Shown in pieces: positions 45,400-54,911 of a DNA stretch of 64,000 nucleotides; position 1 is the stretch's first letter, and the number at the start of each line of letters is the position of its first letter. The stretch is from Clostridium sp. JN-1 (lineage in GTDB: Bacteria; Bacillota; Clostridia; Clostridiales; Clostridiaceae). The position numbers were made by a program, and so were the translations under genes. The stretch is taken from assembly GCF_003718715.1 (NCBI RefSeq), contig NZ_CP033465.1, forward strand, positions 744,001 to 808,000, in the 5' to 3' direction. The notes under the pieces are model-generated. The model saw nothing but the letters and a program-made list of their open reading frames with translations. It searched no databases and was not told the DNA's origin.

Positions 45400-46791
45400 A
45401 TGGAACTTAATAAAAAAATTGACGACATGAAAGACGAACTTATCAAAGCATCTCAAGAATTAGTTAGAATTAAGAGTACTCTAGAAGATGGAAAACCAGG
45501 TATGCCTTTTGGTGAAGGTGTATCAAAAACACTCGATAAGGCTCTTGAAATAGCAGCTGGTCTGGGTTTCCACACATATAAAGAAGAAGATGGATATTAT
45601 GGATATGCAGAATATGGCGAAGGAGAAGATTATGTAGCAATTCTTGGACATTTAGATGTAGTTCCAGAAGGAGACAATTGGATTCATCCACCATATGGAG
45701 CAGAAATCCATGAAGATAAGATTTTTGGAAGAGGTACATTAGATGACAAAGCTCCAACAATGGCAGCACTTTTTGGATTAAAAGCTATAAAAGATTCAAA
45801 ATTGCCACTTTCAAAGAAAGTTAGAGTTATTTTTGGAACAAATGAAGAAACTGGAAGTTCCGAAATGCATGTTTATAATAAAAAGGAAAAGGTTCCAGTA
45901 TCCGGATTTACACCAGATGCTATGTATCCACTTATAAATGCTGAAAAAGGTATAAGAAGATTTCATCTTGTTAAAAAATTAAATTCATGCAATTCTGAAA
46001 TAGCAATTAAGTCAATAAAAGGTGGAATAAGACCTAATATGGTTGCAGATAAATGCGAAACCGTAATAGCTGCAAAGGATACAGAAGGTATTATTAAAGC
46101 AGTAAAGGAATTTGCAAGCAAAAAAGGTTACAATATGAAAGCTGAAGTTGTTAATGGAAATGTAGTTATACATACCTTCGGAGTAGGAGCACATGGAAGT
46201 ATGCCTGAATTAGGTAAAAATGCTATTATGCAGACTTTTGATTTTTTAGGAACTATCCTAAAAGATACTTGTTCTCTTGCAGATTATATAAACTGTGCTA
46301 ATAAGTATATCGGATTTGAAACAGATGGTACTTCTCTTGGAATAGCATGTGAGGATAAACCATCAGGAAAGTTATCAGTAAATGTTGGAGTTACTGAAAT
46401 CAATGAAGAGACAGCAGACCTGTGGATAGATATGAGATATCCTGTTACTATGAAAGGTGAAAAAATCATGGATATCATGTCTAAGAAATTTGCAGAGTGC
46501 GGTGCTAAAATAGAAAGAGTAGCCCCAGATGAACCTCTTTACTTCCCAGAAGATAGTAAGTTAGTTAAAGATCTTCTTAAGGTTTATAATGAGCAGACAG
46601 GTGAAGAAGGAAAAGCTTATGGAATAGGTGGAGGAACTTATGCCAAGGAGCTTCCAAATATAATTGGATTTGGACCAATATTCCCTGGAAAACCAGACCT
46701 TGATCATCAAGCTAATGAATATATTGAAATTGGGGATCTAATAATGAATGCTAAAATATATGCTCATGCAATATATCAACTTGCAAAATAA
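45400..46791 (+). CDS. pepV: Dipeptidase PepV (M20 family)
   Basis: PepV is a dinuclear zinc dipeptidase releasing amino acids from dipeptides in the cytoplasm. The 463-residue protein has the M20 motifs ILGHLDVVPEG (His and Asp), GRGTLDDKAP (bridging Asp), NEETGSSE (catalytic Glu pair) and a C-terminal HQANEYIEI metal-binding His. Length and the clostridial Sapep/PepV family match. The ribosome binding site is AGAGGGGGA. It ends at a terminator and is followed by pepT, so peptide catabolism genes are clustered. Confidence 0.93.
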   Translation: MELNKKIDDMKDELIKASQELVRIKSTLEDGKPGMPFGEGVSKTLDKALEIAAGLGFHTYKEEDGYYGYAEYGEGEDYVAILGHLDVVPEGDNWIHPPYGAEIHEDKIFGRGTLDDKAPTMAALFGLKAIKDSKLPLSKKVRVIFGTNEETGSSEMHVYNKKEKVPVSGFTPDAMYPLINAEKGIRRFHLVKKLNSCNSEIAIKSIKGGIRPNMVADKCETVIAAKDTEGIIKAVKEFASKKGYNMKAEVVNGNVVIHTFGVGAHGSMPELGKNAIMQTFDFLGTILKDTCSLADYINCANKYIGFETDGTSLGIACEDKPSGKLSVNVGVTEINEETADLWIDMRYPVTMKGEKIMDIMSKKFAECGAKIERVAPDEPLYFPEDSKLVKDLLKVYNEQTGEEGKAYGIGGGTYAKELPNIIGFGPIFPGKPDLDHQANEYIEIGDLIMNAKIYAHAIYQLAK

Positions 46792-46802
46792 TTTTGTATT
46801 AA

Positions 46803-46833
46803 AAAAATAGCACGAGAATTTTGTGCTATTTTT
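46803..46833 (+). terminator. Terminator of pepV
   Basis: AAAAATAGCAC and GTGCTATTTTT (11-bp arms) with a 9-nt loop, followed by a T run. Confidence 0.8.
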
Positions 46834-47052
46834 TTTAGCATAATGATATAATAAAGTTAACATATATGTATAATTCATACTTTAGGTGGATTGCATTTAT
46901 AATGCCGTACAAAATATTGAGAATCAAAAAAGAAGGATTCAACGATACTTGGATAGAAGTAAAAGAAGTATGAACCCTAACAATTTTAAAAATGTATATA
47001 TAATTATACTGATTATTAAAAATATCTAGGGGCATTATGAGGAGGGTTAAAT

Positions 47053-48279
47053 ATGTCTAAAGTTGTGGAAAAGTTTATTAAGTATGTGAAATTTAATACT
47101 GCGTCAGATGAATCTATGAATACAGTTCCTACTACTTCAGGGCAGTTGGTACTAGCGAAAGAATTAGTAAAAGAACTAGAGCAAATAGGAATGAGTGAAG
47201 TATCAGTAGATGAAAATGGATATGTAATGGCAGTATTACCATCCAATGTTAAAAAGGAAATTCCTAAAATAGGGTTTATTGCACATATGGATACGTGTCC
47301 AGAAGTTTCAGGAATGAATATAAATCCCAAGTTTGTTGAAAATTATGATGGCAAGGATATAGTTTTAAATGAAGAAAAAAATATTATTCTTTCTCCAAAG
47401 GATTTTCCAGAATTAAAGGATTACGTTGGAAAAACACTAATTACTACAGATGGAACTACTCTTTTAGGTGCTGATGATAAAGCAGGGGTTGCTGAGATTG
47501 TTACTGCTGTGGAATTTTTAATAGAAAATCCGGAAATCAAACATGGAGACATCAAAGTTGCATTTACTCCAGATGAGGAAATTGGAAAAGGAGCAGATCA
47601 TTTTAATGTCAAAAAATTTAATGCAGATTTAGCTTATACAATGGATGGAGGGGCTATTGGAGAATTGGAATGTGAAAATTTCAATGCTGCAAGTGCAAAA
47701 ATAATTATTAACGGAAGAAATACCCACCCAGGAACTGCAAAAGGAATAATGATAAATTCAATGCTTATTGCTGGAGAATTTATGGACATGCTTCCAAAGA
47801 ATGAAACTCCAGCAACTACAGAAGGCTATGAAGGCTTTTATCACCTAGTTACACTTAATGGTGGAGTAGAGAAGACAAAGCTTGAATATATAATAAGAGA
47901 TTTTGATGCTCAGAAGTTTGAAAAGAGGAAACAATTTATAACTAATGCTGCAGAAAGTTTAAACAAAAAATATAGCAAAGGTACAGTTGAAATTGAGATA
48001 AAAGAGCAGTATAGAAATATGAAGGAAAAAATTGAACCTGTAAAATATATAGTAGACACTGCTTTTAAAGCAATGAAATTAGCAAATGTAGTTCCTAAAG
48101 TTCAACCTATAAGAGGAGGCACAGATGGAGCTAGATTATCTTTTATGGGAATGCCTACACCAAACATATTTAATGGCGGACATAATTTCCACGGTAAACT
48201 TGAGTATATACCTGTAGATTCCATGGAGAAAGCTGTACAAGTAATACTTAAAATAGTACAGTTATATGAAGAAATGTAG
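47053..48279 (+). CDS. pepT: Peptidase T (tripeptide aminopeptidase)
   Basis: PepT cleaves N-terminal residues from tripeptides using two zinc ions. The 408-residue protein has [14 protein letters not shown] (His and Asp), [11 protein letters not shown] (bridging Asp), [13 protein letters not shown] (catalytic Glu-Glu) and the C-terminal [11 protein letters not shown], matching PepT over its whole length. Start context GAGGAGGG. It follows pepV after about 260 bp with its own terminator, so it may be separately transcribed. Identity is secure. Confidence 0.95.
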   Translation: MSKVVEKFIKYVKFNTASDESMNTVPTTSGQLVLAKELVKELEQIGMSEVSVDENGYVMAVLPSNVKKEIPKIGFIAHMDTCPEVSGMNINPKFVENYDGKDIVLNEEKNIILSPKDFPELKDYVGKTLITTDGTTLLGADDKAGVAEIVTAVEFLIENPEIKHGDIKVAFTPDEEIGKGADHFNVKKFNADLAYTMDGGAIGELECENFNAASAKIIINGRNTHPGTAKGIMINSMLIAGEFMDMLPKNETPATTEGYEGFYHLVTLNGGVEKTKLEYIIRDFDAQKFEKRKQFITNAAESLNKKYSKGTVEIEIKEQYRNMKEKIEPVKYIVDTAFKAMKLANVVPKVQPIRGGTDGARLSFMGMPTPNIFNGGHNFHGKLEYIPVDSMEKAVQVILKIVQLYEEM

Positions 48280-48330
48280 TACGTAAAGCAATACAAAAAT
48301 TGAGCGGAAATATCTTAAGATTTTTCAAAA

Positions 48331-48356
48331 ACCCAGTATCTTTAAAGATGCTGGGT
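48331..48356 (+). terminator. Terminator of pepT
   Basis: ACCCAGTATCTTT pairs with AAAGATGCTGGGT with one T-G pair. It resembles the hairpins at 15063 and 49992. Confidence 0.8.
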
Positions 48357-48483
48357 AAAGTTACATGATCGATAATACCTTAAGATGCTTATCGTGCTTT
48401 AAAAAAATGATACAATATAGAAGTGTATAAGTACATGAGAAAATCTAGTAAGTAAAACAAAAGATAAATTCAGGAGGAAAAAG

Positions 48484-49983
48484 ATGGAGTCAAGTCAGCA
48501 AAAAAAGATGACACTAACAGCACTTGTATTAATGATTTTTACATCAGTATTTGGATTTGCAAATATACCTAGAGCATTTTATTTAATGGGATATGGTGCA
48601 ATTCCTTGGTATATTTTATCTGCAGTAACTTTTTTTATACCTTATGCATTCATGATGGCAGAATATGGAGCAGCATTTAAAAGTGAAAAGGGCGGAATTT
48701 ATTCATGGATGGAAAAATCCGTTGGAGGCAAATATGCTTTTATAGGAACATTCATGTGGTATGCTGCTTATATAATTTGGATGGTCAATATATCTTCAAC
48801 GATATGGATACCATTTTCAAATGCAATATTTGGAAGCGACAAAACAGCAGTTTGGTCATTGTTTGGATTAAATTCTACTCAAACATTAGGAGTATTAGGA
48901 ATTTGCTGGATTTTAGTTGTAACTTTAACAGCATCTAAGGGATTAGAAAAAATAACAAAGGTAACTTCAGTAGGCGGTACTGCAGTGGCATTATTAAATA
49001 TTGTATTATTAATTGGAGCAGCAGCTGTTTTAATAGGAAATGGCGGACATTTAGCTCAACCAGTTGTATCATCGATAGCTTTTACGCAGTCACCAAACCC
49101 ATCTTATCAAAGCGGCATTAGTGTATTATCATTTTTAGTCTTTGCATTATTTGCTTATGGTGGAATAGAAGCTGTTGGAGGATTAGTAGATCAAACTGAA
49201 AAAGCAGAAGTAACATTTCCAAAAGGTGTTATTCTAGCAGCAGCAATTATTGCTGTAGGATATTGTTTAGGTATATTTTTATGCGGTATATTTACTAATT
49301 GGCAGGAAGTATTGTCTTTAAAAAATGTAAACTTAGCTAATGTTGCTTATATAACAATGCAAAATTTGGGATACCAAATAGGACAAAGCTTTGGATGCAG
49401 TCAAGCTGCTTCATTGACAATAGGAGCTTGGGCAGCTAGATATACAGGATTATCTATGTTCTTGGCATTAACAGGAGGATTCTTCACATTATGCTATGCA
49501 CCATTGAAGCAGCTAATAGAAGGTACGCCAAAAGAATTATGGCCGGGAAAATTGGCTGAAATTAAAGATGGGATACCTAAAAATGCTATGTGGGTTCAGT
49601 GTGCATTTGTAATAGCATTTATAGTGCTAGTATCTTTTGGAGGAGATGCAGCAGCTAAATTCTTTGCTATACTAGTAAATATGACTAACGTGGCAATGAC
49701 TTTACCATATATGTTTTTAGTAGGTGCATTTATTGCTTTTAAAAAGAATAAAGATATTAAAAAACCTTTTGAAGTTTATAAGAATCATACATGGACATGG
49801 ATTATTACTGTAGTGGTTATATTTACTATAGGATTTGCTAACTTTTTTACAATAATAGAACCGGCAGTACGTGGAGATTTGAAGGATACAATATGGATGA
49901 TTGTAGGTCCAGTATTCTTTACTGTAATTGCTTTATTTATATATGGATCATATGAAAAGAAACAAAAAAGAGAATTACAATAA
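48484..49983 (+). CDS. APC-family amino acid permease (YjeM/glutamate-GABA antiporter type)
   Basis: The 499-residue protein has 12-14 hydrophobic segments. The N-terminus (LVLMIFTSVFGFANIPRAFY) and the motifs MMAEYGAAFKSEKGGIYSWM and EGTPKELWPGKLAEIKDG are those of the YjeM/GadC-like group, which exchange amino acids or import them. Substrate is not shown by sequence. GAGGAAAAAG precedes the ATG. It lies downstream of pepT and is closed by a hairpin terminator, a good place for an amino acid exporter or importer. Confidence 0.88.
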   Translation: MESSQQKKMTLTALVLMIFTSVFGFANIPRAFYLMGYGAIPWYILSAVTFFIPYAFMMAEYGAAFKSEKGGIYSWMEKSVGGKYAFIGTFMWYAAYIIWMVNISSTIWIPFSNAIFGSDKTAVWSLFGLNSTQTLGVLGICWILVVTLTASKGLEKITKVTSVGGTAVALLNIVLLIGAAAVLIGNGGHLAQPVVSSIAFTQSPNPSYQSGISVLSFLVFALFAYGGIEAVGGLVDQTEKAEVTFPKGVILAAAIIAVGYCLGIFLCGIFTNWQEVLSLKNVNLANVAYITMQNLGYQIGQSFGCSQAASLTIGAWAARYTGLSMFLALTGGFFTLCYAPLKQLIEGTPKELWPGKLAEIKDGIPKNAMWVQCAFVIAFIVLVSFGGDAAAKFFAILVNMTNVAMTLPYMFLVGAFIAFKKNKDIKKPFEVYKNHTWTWIITVVVIFTIGFANFFTIIEPAVRGDLKDTIWMIVGPVFFTVIALFIYGSYEKKQKRELQ

Positions 49984-49991
49984 TATCTTTA

Positions 49992-50017
49992 ACCCAGCAT
50001 TTTTAAAAGTGCTGGGT
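49992..50017. terminator. Terminator between the permease gene and the convergent DUF3298 gene
   Basis: ACCCAGCATTTTT and AAAAGTGCTGGGT, same family as 15063 and 48331. The DUF3298 gene ends at 50035. Confidence 0.75.
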
Positions 50018-50034
50018 AAAATTATATGATTTGA

Positions 50035-50712
50035 TTAACTATTTATAAGCATATTTATTGGACTAGTTGGTCCTAAAAGGTTCCTTATTTTATTGTATGG
50101 TAATTCAATTTTAAAAAGTCCGTAGTAGTATGGAGTGTATTCGTAAACTTGATAATAAAGTACTAAAGAATTGGGAGTTAAGTAGTACTGCTGATCTTGG
50201 GTTACTCCTTTGTATTCATTTATTAATGTAATATTATTATCCTTTATATATTGCTTAGCAAGTTCATTTAAAAAGCCTATATAATAAATTCTGGGGTTGA
50301 ATAAATCACTAAAGTTATACACTTGTCCTGTTTTTACATTCAATGTTATTGAAGAATAAGCTGTAAATCCATGAGCAGCCTTATTTATATAAGTGTACAT
50401 ACTAAATAATATACTTAAAAGATTGTTCTTATTTAACATTACATCATAAGTACCTAAAACTTCATTAAAATCAACTTCTTCTGGAAGCAAAACTTGAGAA
50501 GTAAAAAGTTTACCTACCTCATTTATGATAGACGAGTTTATTTTATTTATTATTTCGCTGTTATTAGAATTTGTGATGAATGGATATTTTATAGTAAATT
50601 TTTCAGGTTTTATATTTGCTTCATTTAAGGGAACAGCATTAATTAGTTCACTTCTAGAAAGGCAGCTGATAAATGGACAACTGAATTTTAAAAGATTATA
50701 ATCATAAAACAT
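50035..50712 (-). CDS. DUF4163/DUF3298-domain protein
   Basis: The 225-residue product contains the DUF4163 part (IKYPFITNSNNSEIINKINSSI) and the DUF3298 part (NVKTGQVYNFSDLFN, then LTPNSLVLYYQVYEYTPYYY). This pair is typical of clostridial RsiV-like or lipoprotein partners that may bind ligands outside the cell; here there is no obvious signal peptide or lipobox, so export is uncertain. It stands alone between a convergent permease and the chemoreceptor fragment. Function unknown. Confidence 0.8.
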   Translation of the reverse strand: MFYDYNLLKFSCPFISCLSRSELINAVPLNEANIKPEKFTIKYPFITNSNNSEIINKINSSIINEVGKLFTSQVLLPEEVDFNEVLGTYDVMLNKNNLLSILFSMYTYINKAAHGFTAYSSITLNVKTGQVYNFSDLFNPRIYYIGFLNELAKQYIKDNNITLINEYKGVTQDQQYYLTPNSLVLYYQVYEYTPYYYGLFKIELPYNKIRNLLGPTSPINMLINS

Positions 50713-50855
50713 TTACAATTCCTTTCAATAATAATTTCTATAGTATAATCTATTTTATTAATAATACTATTATTCTTATTAGTTGGTGAAATTTTTAAAT
50801 TTATATAATAAACCATAATGTCTGCTAAAAATGAGCTTATTACGGTTCTTAAATA

Positions 50856-51062
50856 GTTGAAGAAACAGCTTCATCAACGGAGGATATAAGTACTGTTTCA
50901 GAATCAATTAATGAGATAGCAGGATCAAATAATAAAGGTGCTGCTGAGACTAGTGAATCCGCAGATAAAATATCAAAAATTAAAAATGATTCGGATGATG
51001 TTAAAAATCAAATATGCAATTTAACGAATGATATTGAGTATTTAAATGGTCTTATATCATAA
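50856..51062 (+). pseudogene. C-terminal fragment of a methyl-accepting chemotaxis protein
   Basis: The frame (68 codons, TAA 51060-51062) reads VEETASSTEDISTVSESINE and IAGSNNKGAAETSESADKIS, the helical heptad pattern of a chemoreceptor signalling tail. An in-frame stop precedes it and there is no ribosome binding site or start, so it is a remnant of a deleted receptor gene. No other chemotaxis gene is present here. Confidence 0.7.
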
Positions 51063-51080
51063 TTTAAAATATAATTAAAA

Positions 51081-51117
51081 AAATAACCGACTATACATAT
51101 AGTGTTGTCGGTTATTT
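51081..51117. terminator. Terminator shared by the MCP remnant and the Feo operon
   Basis: AAATAACCGAC (51081-51091) and GTCGGTTATTT (51107-51117) with a 15-nt loop, T-rich on both strands. Confidence 0.75.
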
Positions 51118-51154
51118 TTGATTGAGAAGAACTACTAGAAATATCTACAAAAAT

Positions 51155-51280
51155 TTAATGCTTCTTACAACCTGGGCAGCTGCAATCGCAGCCACCGCCA
51201 TTTTTATGAGATTTATAAGTTTTATATCCTGAAAATCCGATTAAGCCAAATAGAACTACGCAAACTATAAAGGTTGCCAT
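51155..51280 (-). CDS. FeoB-associated Cys-rich membrane protein
   Basis: The frame starts at ATG 51280, immediately after the feoB stop, with GGGAGGTAG as ribosome binding site inside the feoB end. The 41-residue product has one membrane span (FIVCVVLFGLIGFSGY) and a Cys-rich tail (GGGCDCSCPGCKKH), exactly the pattern of the FeoB-associated Cys-rich protein family. It may bind iron or help FeoB at the membrane. It is the last gene of the operon. Confidence 0.85.
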   Translation of the reverse strand: MATFIVCVVLFGLIGFSGYKTYKSHKNGGGCDCSCPGCKKH

Positions 51281-53428
51281 TTATACTACCTCCCTTTGAT
51301 CTATGGATTTATCAAATTCGACTACGTTCTCCGTAGGTTTTCTAAATAACATGTACAATAATCCTGCAAGTAATATTATAGCGACAATAGTTCCTATACC
51401 AAAGCTCCCTCCTGAGAGAACAGAGCCAAATTGATATACCATAAGTGATACTATATAAGCAAATATTGTTTGATATCCTACTGAAAATGCAAGCCATTTT
51501 TTTGAACCAAGTTCTGTACGAGTCGCTCCGATTGCCGCGAAGCAAGGTGCACATAGTAAGTTAAACATAAGGAATGTGTATGCTGAAAGTGGTGTAAAGG
51601 CTGCATGAAGTTGACTCCATATTTCAGCACCATTTTCAGAAACACTTGCTGCCCCGTAGAGTATACCGAAAGTTCCAACTACATTTTCTTTTGCAATTAA
51701 TCCAGTTACAGTTGCAACTGCATCTTTCCAGTGTCCCCAACCAAGAGGCGCGAATATAGGTGCAATTACATTTCCAATGTCTGCAAGCATTGATTTTTCA
51801 AGATCTACCATTTCGAGATTCCAAGTGAAAGAACTTAGGAACCAAACTAAAGTGGTTGCAAATAGTATTACAGTTCCTGCTTTTTTCATAAATGCTTTTG
51901 AACGTTCCAAAACATGGAGTAAAACTCCTTTTGCACTAGGGACATGGTACGCTGGAAGTTCCATTACAAATGGAGCTGGATTTCCAGAGAATAATTTAGT
52001 CTTCTTAAGAATAATTCCTGATATAATAATTGCAGATATTCCAACGAAATAAGCTGAAGGTGCAATCCATATTGATCCCGGGAACAAAGCACCAGCCATT
52101 AAAGCTATAATAGGGAGTTTAGCACTACATGGTATAAATGTTGTAACAATGACTGTCATTTTTCTATCATGATCATTTTCAATTGTACGAGTTGACATGA
52201 TTCCAGGGACACCGCATCCAGTTCCTATAAGTATTGGAATGAATGATTTTCCAGACAATCCAAATTTTCTAAAAATCCTGTCCATGATAAAAGCTATACG
52301 TGCCATATATCCGCAGTCTTCTAAGATACCAAGACATAAGAATAATACCATCATTTGAGGAAGAAAACCAATTACAGCACCTATACCAGCTACTATACCA
52401 TTTATAATGAAAGAATTTAACCAATCAGCAGTACCTATTGTGTTTAAAAACCATTGAACATTGTTAGGAACAAAATTGCCAAATAGGTTGTCATTTATCC
52501 AGTCTGTACCCGCAGTTCCAATGGTTGAAATAGATAAGTAATATACTAGAAACATTACTAATACAAAAATTGGCAGCCCTAAAAATCTATTAGTGACAAT
52601 TCTATCTATTTTATCAGAGGTTGAAAGTCCTGATGTATTTTTTTTATGTACAGATTTTTTTATAAGTCCCGATATATAAGTATAACGTTCATTTGTAATC
52701 AAGCTTTCACTGTCATCATCAAATTTCTTTTCACAAACTGAAATTATACTATCAATCTGTTTTTTATCATTTTGTGAAAGAGATATTTGATCTTCTACCT
52801 TTTCATCATGTTCAAATAATTTTATTGAAAACCATCTAGCATTTGTTTCATCTGTCTTTTCATGAATTACAGTTTGTATTTTTGATAGTGCATTTTCAAT
52901 ATCTTCTGAAAAGATGCTTTTCTGTGAAATTATACTTTTTTCTTTTGCAAGTTTTATAGCACTAGTAACTACTTCTTTTGAACCAATACTTTTTATTGCC
53001 GAAGTTTCAACAATCTCGCAGCCAAGCTCTTGCTTAAGCTTCTTAGTATCTATAGTATCGCCATTTTTTCTGATTACATCTATCATGTTTAAAGCCATTA
53101 CAACAGGAACACCTATTTCGGTAAGCTGTGTGGTTAAATATAGATTCCTTTCAATATTTGTAGCATCAACAATATCAATGATTACATCTGGCTTTTCATT
53201 AATTAAATAATTTCTTGAAACAACTTCTTCTAGTGTGTATGGCGAAAGGGAATATACACCAGGTAAATCTTGAATTATAATATCCTTATTCCATTTGAGT
53301 TTACCTTCTTTTTTCTCTACAGTAACGCCAGGCCAATTTCCAACATATTGAGAACTGCCAGTCAGCCCGTTAAACATAGTCGTCTTACCACAGTTTGGAT
53401 TACCGGCAAGAGCAATTTTAATTGACAT
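51281..53428 (-). CDS. feoB: Ferrous iron transport protein B
   Basis: FeoB imports Fe(II) across the cytoplasmic membrane. The 715-residue protein has an N-terminal G domain (G1 GNPNCGKT, G3 DLPGVYSLSP, G4 ALNMIDVI), a spacer helical part (GDI region to about 270) and a membrane domain with Gate motifs (LPIIALMAGALFPG and CAPCFAAIGATRTELGSKKW). Start after AGGAGG-like spacing. Two feoA genes lie upstream and a Cys-rich protein gene follows. The operon has two Fur boxes. Identity is secure. Confidence 0.97.
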   Translation of the reverse strand: MSIKIALAGNPNCGKTTMFNGLTGSSQYVGNWPGVTVEKKEGKLKWNKDIIIQDLPGVYSLSPYTLEEVVSRNYLINEKPDVIIDIVDATNIERNLYLTTQLTEIGVPVVMALNMIDVIRKNGDTIDTKKLKQELGCEIVETSAIKSIGSKEVVTSAIKLAKEKSIISQKSIFSEDIENALSKIQTVIHEKTDETNARWFSIKLFEHDEKVEDQISLSQNDKKQIDSIISVCEKKFDDDSESLITNERYTYISGLIKKSVHKKNTSGLSTSDKIDRIVTNRFLGLPIFVLVMFLVYYLSISTIGTAGTDWINDNLFGNFVPNNVQWFLNTIGTADWLNSFIINGIVAGIGAVIGFLPQMMVLFLCLGILEDCGYMARIAFIMDRIFRKFGLSGKSFIPILIGTGCGVPGIMSTRTIENDHDRKMTVIVTTFIPCSAKLPIIALMAGALFPGSIWIAPSAYFVGISAIIISGIILKKTKLFSGNPAPFVMELPAYHVPSAKGVLLHVLERSKAFMKKAGTVILFATTLVWFLSSFTWNLEMVDLEKSMLADIGNVIAPIFAPLGWGHWKDAVATVTGLIAKENVVGTFGILYGAASVSENGAEIWSQLHAAFTPLSAYTFLMFNLLCAPCFAAIGATRTELGSKKWLAFSVGYQTIFAYIVSLMVYQFGSVLSGGSFGIGTIVAIILLAGLLYMLFRKPTENVVEFDKSIDQREVV

Positions 53429-53475
53429 TTATATACCTCCTATTGGCATCTAAGCCTTAAATCTTAAGATAAATC

Positions 53476-53697
53476 TTAGCTGACCTCAATCATCAATGCA
53501 TCTTCTTTACGCAGACTGAGTTCATAACCTCTTACTGTAATTTCTACAGGATCACCGAGAGGTGCCACTTTTCTTACATATACATCAGTACCTTTAGTGA
53601 TTCCCATATCCATGAATCTCCTTTTTACAGCACCATGCCCATGAAGTTTAATTACAGTAACTGTGTCACCACATTCTACATTTTTAAGTGTTTTCAT
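53476..53697 (-). CDS. feoA: FeoA-domain protein (second in operon)
   Basis: The 73-residue SH3-like protein begins MKTLKNVECGDTVTVIKLHG and ends with LRKEDALMIEV, matching FeoA. It is the second of two feoA genes and lies 47 bp upstream of feoB. FeoA proteins stimulate FeoB. The two copies share only the family core (residues GEAV/GDTV-type loop and the VKR or VNV strand), so they are distinct paralogues. Confidence 0.92.
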   Translation of the reverse strand: MKTLKNVECGDTVTVIKLHGHGAVKRRFMDMGITKGTDVYVRKVAPLGDPVEITVRGYELSLRKEDALMIEVS

Positions 53698-53734
53698 ACA
53701 AAATCTATCTCCTTTCTAAAATGGTATTTTATAT

Positions 53735-53947
53735 TTATACCATAATTCTATTTGCCATTGATTTGCTTAAGGCAATACGAGCATCTTTTACATTAACAAT
53801 TAAATTTCCTGCAAGTTCAGCGACTACAGTAACAGCTTCACCTGCAACAAAACCAAGATGCTCAAGATGACACTTTGTATTGTCATTTCCTACAATATTT
53901 TTTATGCTATTTGTCTCTCCAATTCTCAACATAGTAAGTGGTATCAT
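53735..53947 (-). CDS. feoA: FeoA-domain protein (first in operon)
   Basis: The 70-residue protein (MIPLTMLRIGETNSIKNIVG... HLEHLGFVAGEAVTVV) is a full FeoA domain. GGAGGAGG precedes the ATG. It is the promoter-proximal gene, 37 bp upstream of the second feoA. Tandem feoA genes are common in clostridia. Fur boxes lie 120-200 bp upstream. Confidence 0.92.
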   Translation of the reverse strand: MIPLTMLRIGETNSIKNIVGNDNTKCHLEHLGFVAGEAVTVVAELAGNLIVNVKDARIALSKSMANRIMV

Positions 53948-54069
53948 AAATTCCTCCTCCTAATAAATTTTATATATGTTTTTATAAAAGTTTTATTGTA
54001 AGTATTAACACATAGAGTTATGTAGTTATAGTAATAAAATTTGTACAAATGATTTAACTTAAATAATAT

Positions 54070-54084
54070 TGAAAGTCATTATCA
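54070..54084 (-). promoter_or_regulatory. Fur box 1 of the Feo operon
   Basis: TGAAAGTCATTATCA matches the 7-1-7 Fur consensus TGATAATNATTATCA at 12 of 14 fixed positions. Confidence 0.65.
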
Positions 54085-54133
54085 GTGTTATTTTTTAGCA
54101 GCACATACTATAAAATTAAATAATAGATAGTGT

Positions 54134-54148
54134 TGATAATGATTTTCA
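54134..54148 (-). promoter_or_regulatory. Fur box 2 of the Feo operon
   Basis: TGATAATGATTTTCA matches the Fur consensus at 13 of 14 fixed positions. A TTGAAA/TATTAT promoter (18-bp spacer) overlaps it on the minus strand, so iron-loaded Fur would block transcription. Confidence 0.75.
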
Positions 54149-54644
54149 ATGTCATTATAGCACATAAAAAAAACAATGTAAATAATATTTTTGGAAAAGT
54201 CTGTAGCAGTTTAGATCTGAAAAAATATAATAAAAATGCTTTAATATTTAAGTAATTTGTATTGAATTTAGACTAAATCAATTTAAAATTAGGAAATAGA
54301 CCAGCTAGTAAAAGTCAATAAGTTTTTATAAAAAATATTATCAATAAAAATAGGCATCACCAAAAGTCCATTAAAAAACACGAACAATTAAAATTGACTC
54401 CTAATTATTTTAGCCGTTAGGTGCTAGTATAGCAACTACTGAGAAGTCTGTTGATACATCAATATCTACTAATTTGGTTTCCTGTTAAGGGAAAATAGAA
54501 AACTAAGTTAGATTAGAAACGCACCCTATCGGGTAAAGATTTTACGAATAATAAAAAAGAAGTGAGTTGTAATGTTTATTAGAAATATAGATAGTTTTCT
54601 ATTGAATGCTATGACTACATTATAAAAGTGTTTTATAATTTTCT

Positions 54645-54896
54645 TTATAAGGTTATACTGACATGATCCCCATCTTTTGATTGAACGTCTACAATTTTTA
54701 AACCCTTGTATTCCTTTAAAATATTAATACAACTTGAAAGCTTTTCTAACATATTTATATTTACATATTTTTTATCCTTTTCAGGAATGTACCTTTGCAC
54801 AAATGAAGCTTTTGCAATTGAAAGTCCCAATTTTAAAAATACATTTGGCATTGGTATTATAAATCGCATTTTTCCTGATTTAATGTATATCCTCAT
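54645..54896 (-). CDS. Small DUF2089-cluster protein (SHOCT-less paralogue)
   Basis: The 83-residue product resembles the C-terminal part of the next-upstream protein: both share a basic-hydrophobic start (MRIYIKSGKMRFIIPMPNVF versus LKIRVNSKDGDTVNVNLPIK) and end in KIVDVQSKDGDHVSITL versus KIADVKSANGDIVEVSIE. It lacks the SHOCT-like head. Ribosome binding site GAGGAGAAAA. It is the last gene of the DUF2089 operon; function unknown. Confidence 0.7.
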   Translation of the reverse strand: MRIYIKSGKMRFIIPMPNVFLKLGLSIAKASFVQRYIPEKDKKYVNINMLEKLSSCINILKEYKGLKIVDVQSKDGDHVSITL

Positions 54897-54911
54897 AAGT
54901 TATTTTCTCCT

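Larger units (their letters stand above)
53948..54644. other. Feo promoter region and long featureless gap
   Basis: 54070-54148 holds two Fur boxes. From about 54190 to 54644 nothing certain was seen: an element-end-like TTTTAGCCGTTAGGTGCTAG near 54409 resembles pieces of the MITE pair (TTTTTAGCCGTTAGGC). A few short frames are not supported. Confidence 0.5.

Noticed and set aside
54540-54625. A 16-codon frame after AAGAAGTGAG
   Set aside because: Too short, no family resemblance, and not conserved with any neighbour that could be judged.
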